Positions 63,501 to 64,000 of a DNA stretch of 64,000 nucleotides are shown here, in pieces. The stretch is from contig CM067590.1 of the NCBI GenBank assembly GCA_034336665.1, positions 4,249,748 to 4,313,747 on the forward strand, read 5' to 3'. Source of the stretch: Luscinia megarhynchos (Eukaryota; Chordata; Aves; Passeriformes; Turdidae). The translations under genes were made by a program, and so were the position numbers. How positions within the stretch are numbered: the first letter of the stretch is position 1; each line of letters begins with the position of its first letter. The notes under the pieces were generated by a model. That model saw only the letters and a list, made by a program, of their open reading frames with translations, was not told where the DNA came from and did no database searches.

Positions 63501-63664
63501 AGAGGCTGTCCTTGTCCAGGCTGTAGGGGCCCAGCTGGGTGATGCCTGTGGTCTTGTTGCTCACTTCGTGGTACAGCCCCACCCTGTCCAGAGGCGCGGC
63601 CCAGGGCTCCTTGCTGTAGCTGCACACGGCGTCCACCCGGGTCTGGTCCCTGTGACTGCCCGGC
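51491..63664 (-). CDS. MUC16: MUC16-type transmembrane mucin, 3' part (gene-level entry)
   Basis: Cell-surface mucin of epithelia; the SEA modules form the membrane-proximal rod. Twenty-six exons are readable on the minus strand, totalling about 941 codons plus stop, in continuous frame except for one extra base at 59690. Order: a SEA exon at the window edge, then four SEA modules made of a 27/146/68/173-bp exon cassette (414 bp, 138 residues). Two diverged SEA modules follow (56893-55190 and 54625-53470), then a hinge (53325-53369), a transmembrane helix (52563-52642) and a 32-residue tail (51491-51589). Signature motifs are FTLNFTITNL, SSIGP-GC, VDAVCSY, YHELSKMTNGITQLG and SLYVNGYNEP. MUC16 rather than another SEA mucin is indicated by this repetition with NGYNEP linkers, by the order of a Cys-poor truncated SEA followed by a last SEA, and by a tail with RRK and VQQ-Y motifs like the human one. 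The Ser/Thr-rich N-terminal part and more SEA modules must lie beyond 64000. Confidence 0.9.
51590..51775 (-). repeat. ~21-bp minisatellite at the acceptor of the last MUC16 intron
   Basis: Plus-strand unit GTGGGAGAAGAACAAAAATT, then AATGGGAGAAGAACAAAATT and AATGGAAGAAGAATAAAAATT; about eight units directly abut the exon. On the minus strand each is a polypyrimidine tract TTCTTCTCCCA. The nearest upstream copy differs from the real acceptor by CACCAA instead of CACCAG. Confidence 0.9.
52563..52642 (-). CDS. MUC16: MUC16 transmembrane exon
   Basis: Acceptor CCTTTGCAG, donor CTTCCTG|GTGAGT; 80 bp, phase 1 to 0. Encodes ELQFWAIILICLFTLLGFIL then LLLLCFL, a single membrane-spanning helix of about 23 residues. 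Confidence 0.9.
53325..53369 (-). CDS. MUC16: MUC16 hinge exon between last SEA and membrane
   Basis: 45 bp, acceptor TTTCCAG, donor GATCTG|GTAGGT; encodes GYSPLKTDEPESKRS. The human protein has a comparable GYSPNRNEP hinge. A Lys-Arg pair (KRS) before the membrane could be a protease site; this is inference. Confidence 0.85.
53470..54625 (-). CDS. MUC16: MUC16 membrane-proximal SEA module (three exons)
   Basis: Exons 54462-54625 (164 bp; ESGKENFGLNFQISNLPYSP), 54306-54370 (65 bp; LEVFRSSHLKNQFVGCTVES) and 53470-53642 (173 bp; HGKGHTEVASICKFTLDPL, EVFEELKLLTQGFTRLGHYE, ending QSLVVEG). Phases 2-0, 0-2 and 2-1 match the canonical cassette. The Cys pair FVGC / SICKF is kept. It lacks the YVNGYNEP linker because it is the last module. 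No GSVVV-type autoproteolysis site is seen. Confidence 0.88.
54895..55015. repeat. Short intronic minisatellite (AATTTTGAATAACAATTTA)n
   Basis: About six 16-18 bp units, AT-rich, within the MUC16 intron 54626-55189. Confidence 0.9.
55190..56893 (-). CDS. MUC16: MUC16 diverged SEA module (three exons)
   Basis: Exons 56736-56893 (158 bp; GKLGYRLNFRIVNENLTNPD, ending ESITNK), 55926-55993 (68 bp; VNQLYRQSDLRDQFLTCRIT) and 55190-55344 (155 bp; SIVVDCQCFFQPDPNINRAV, DRTSNTTGLWLGSSYRLQEF). The 27-bp linker exon is fused with the N-terminal exon. The C-terminal part departs from the SEA consensus (no ELS-MT-GI helix). Human MUC16 has a similarly atypical module in the penultimate position (INFHIVNWNLSNPD), which supports orthology. 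Confidence 0.85.
56488..56562 (-). mobile_element. CR1 LINE tail fragment
   Basis: TGGTTTGGGTTGGAAAGGAC, then CCCCTGCCATGGGCAGGGATG, in a MUC16 intron. Confidence 0.85.
57179..58571 (-). CDS. MUC16: MUC16 SEA module, fourth complete in window (four exons)
   Basis: Exons 58545-58571 (27 bp; DYNEPLERS), 58195-58337 (143 bp; NFTLNFTLTNLRYNADLDAP), 58016-58083 (68 bp; LDPLFKRSSISSAYTGCKAM) and 57179-57342 (164 bp; DDTKVDAVCSYNASLASFDR, then LGHYSLDRSSLYVNG). Phases are as in the other modules; the 143- and 164-bp sizes reflect one- and three-codon deletions. NFT and NAS are potential N-glycosylation sites. Confidence 0.9.
57750..57998 (+). mobile_element. CR1 LINE 3' fragment (intronic)
   Basis: GAGGAAGAACTTTGTGCAGT, GACCAGGCACTGGGACAGATTG in part, then AGATCCCTTCAAACCTGACC and CGTGATTCTGGAAT. 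It lies antisense to MUC16. Confidence 0.85.
59067..60082 (-). CDS. MUC16: MUC16 SEA module, third complete in window, with disrupted donor (four exons)
   Basis: Exons 60056-60082 (27 bp; GYNEPHSPS), 59691-59839 (149 bp expected; EHFTLNFTITNLMFTTDLQT, ending IMKHY), 59540-59607 (68 bp; IDPLLQKSSIGPHFTGCKVT) and 59067-59239 (173 bp; DSTGVDTICSYGKGSQVPKF, then GIYNLDNKSLYVNG). At the end of the second exon the sequence is CACTAT-C-GTAAGC where the other modules read CACTAT|GT. Splicing at the only GT adds one base, making the next codons CAT TGA. All else is intact, so either the base is an error or this allele is defective or skips exons. Confidence 0.85.
60270..60340 (+). mobile_element. CR1 LINE tail, tail-to-tail with the next
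   Basis: TTGGTCTTGATCTCAGAGGT, then CCAACCATAATGGTTCCATGATTCC, the 3' terminus of a plus-strand CR1. Confidence 0.8.
60343..60480 (-). mobile_element. CR1 LINE tail, antisense
   Basis: CAGAATCCCAGAATGGTTTG, AAAGACCATCCAGTTCCACT, CTCCATCCCACATGGCCTTA. Its tail abuts the tail of 60270-60340. Confidence 0.85.
60532..61496 (-). CDS. MUC16: MUC16 SEA module, second complete in window (four exons)
   Basis: Exons 61470-61496 (27 bp; GHHEVQPEL), 61073-61218 (146 bp; VKNFTLNFTITNLQFNADLQ, ending STEKVMYHY), 60896-60963 (68 bp; VDPLLQRSSIGPAYIGCKVM) and 60532-60704 (173 bp; DDTGVDAMCSSRDEPSDPKF, VYHELSKMTNGITQLGHYSL, ending SLYVNG). All four junctions have canonical GT-AG sites and phases 1, 0, 2, 1. 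A good template for the module consensus. Cys pair GC / MC present. Confidence 0.92.
61741..61818 (-). mobile_element. CR1 LINE tail fragment
   Basis: AGAATCACAAAATGGTTTGG, then AACTTAAAGATCATCAATTTCC in part and CCACATTGCCATGG, in a MUC16 intron. Confidence 0.85.
62212..63382 (-). CDS. MUC16: MUC16 SEA module, first complete in window (four exons)
   Basis: Exons 63356-63382 (27 bp; GYNEQPVPT), 62980-63125 (146 bp; LEHFTINFTITNLPYSSDLE, ending TRRVMNTL), 62802-62869 (68 bp; LDRLLKGSSIGPVFQGCETT) and 62212-62384 (173 bp; GSHRDQTRVDAVCSYSKEPW, HEVSNKTTGITQLGPYSLDK, ending SLYING). The last exon is almost identical to 63492-63664 of the previous module while the other exons are not, which points to gene conversion. 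Confidence 0.92.
63492..63664 (-). CDS. MUC16: MUC16 SEA exon of the preceding, truncated module
   Basis: 173 bp, acceptor GTGCTTTGCAG, donor GTCAACG|GTGACC. Encodes GSHRDQTRVDAVCSYSKEPW, HEVSNKTTGITQLGPYSLDK and ends SLYVNG. The upstream exons of this module are not found in 63665-64000, so its 68-bp exon lies beyond the window edge. GC-rich at third codon positions, unlike the modules nearer the 3' end. Confidence 0.92.
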
Positions 63665-64000
63665 CTGCAAAGCACAGGCACCTCCCTGAGCACCCTGCTC
63701 TGCACATTCTCCACTCATGGCTGGGTATTGGCGCTTCCACAGCCATTTGCAAGTTGAATTGCTATGTCTGCCTTCCCAAAATATGTGTGTGTGTTTAGCA
63801 AACAGATATGCTCTTCATCTTCACTAATGCTCGGTGGCAATTGATGAATGAGAGTGTCTGGAAACATTTTAACTTGAGTTTACTAAATAATCATAGCCTA
63901 GTGCATGCCAAGATTGGAGTACAGACTTAGAGGGGGACACCTAAGAGGAAGTGACATCAGGGAGAACATCCTGGAGCAGGACAGCATTAGCAGGAAGGGC
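63665..64000 (-). other. MUC16 intron running off the window
   Basis: No SEA exon or splice-consistent ORF is seen. The first ~45 bases repeat the flank of the 62212-62384 exon. Confidence 0.6.

Noticed and set aside
51491..63664. Another SEA mucin (e.g. MUC1 or MUC17) as identity
   Set aside because: Those have a single SEA domain. Here there are multiple SEA modules in the MUC16 exon cassette, with the characteristic atypical penultimate module and tail.

Overview
The window looks like bird nuclear DNA, most likely from a GC-rich gene-dense (micro)chromosome and probably a songbird. The evidence is split vertebrate genes with GT-AG introns, many CR1 LINE 3' ends (recognisable by the block around GGTTTGGGTTGGAAGGGACC and by ATTCTGTG-type tails), several solo retroviral LTRs with target-site duplications, and many GC-rich minisatellites. 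The class assignment is inference from repeats; no species can be named.

Layout. (1) 38-6245, plus strand: the last five coding exons and 3' UTR of the T-cell tyrosine kinase ZAP70, covering the kinase domain from the VAIK lysine to the stop. Its 2.6-kb penultimate intron (2323-4954) is almost wholly minisatellite. The first array is built from copies of the exon's own 5' splice site; the second is a G-rich decamer. (2) 6250-16600: no gene recognised; CR1 copies, short arrays and a palindrome of LTR fragments. (3) 16650-30168, plus strand: an NFIL3-like (E4BP4-like) bZIP gene. A CpG-rich candidate promoter and first exon at 16.65-16.82 kb contains the NFIL3/D-box palindrome TTACGTAA. A 12.4-kb intron leads to a single coding exon at 29181-30168 that carries two apparent +1 frameshifts. 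(4) 30.2-50.9 kb: gene-poor accessory DNA with a CCAT microsatellite, LTRs, CR1s, five large tandem arrays, local tandem duplications, and a ~0.8-kb inverted repeat (40.05-40.84 / 49.38-50.17 kb). (5) 50.9-64.0 kb, minus strand: the 3' end of a MUC16-type transmembrane mucin. It has one partial and four complete canonical SEA modules, two diverged membrane-proximal SEA modules, a hinge, a transmembrane helix and a short Tyr-containing tail. The gene continues beyond the right edge.

The three genes do not form an operon-like unit, although two have immune roles (ZAP70 in T-cell receptor signalling, NFIL3 family in lymphoid and circadian transcription) and the third is an epithelial barrier mucin. 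In human, ZAP70 (chr 2) and MUC16 (chr 19) are on different chromosomes, so the neighbourhood itself is notable. The clearest unusual biology is at splice sites: a donor-derived minisatellite in ZAP70, an acceptor-derived minisatellite in MUC16, and a one-base insertion at a MUC16 SEA-module donor. Coordinates of exons were read from splice consensus and reading-frame continuity; repeat boundaries are approximate unless a target-site duplication is given.
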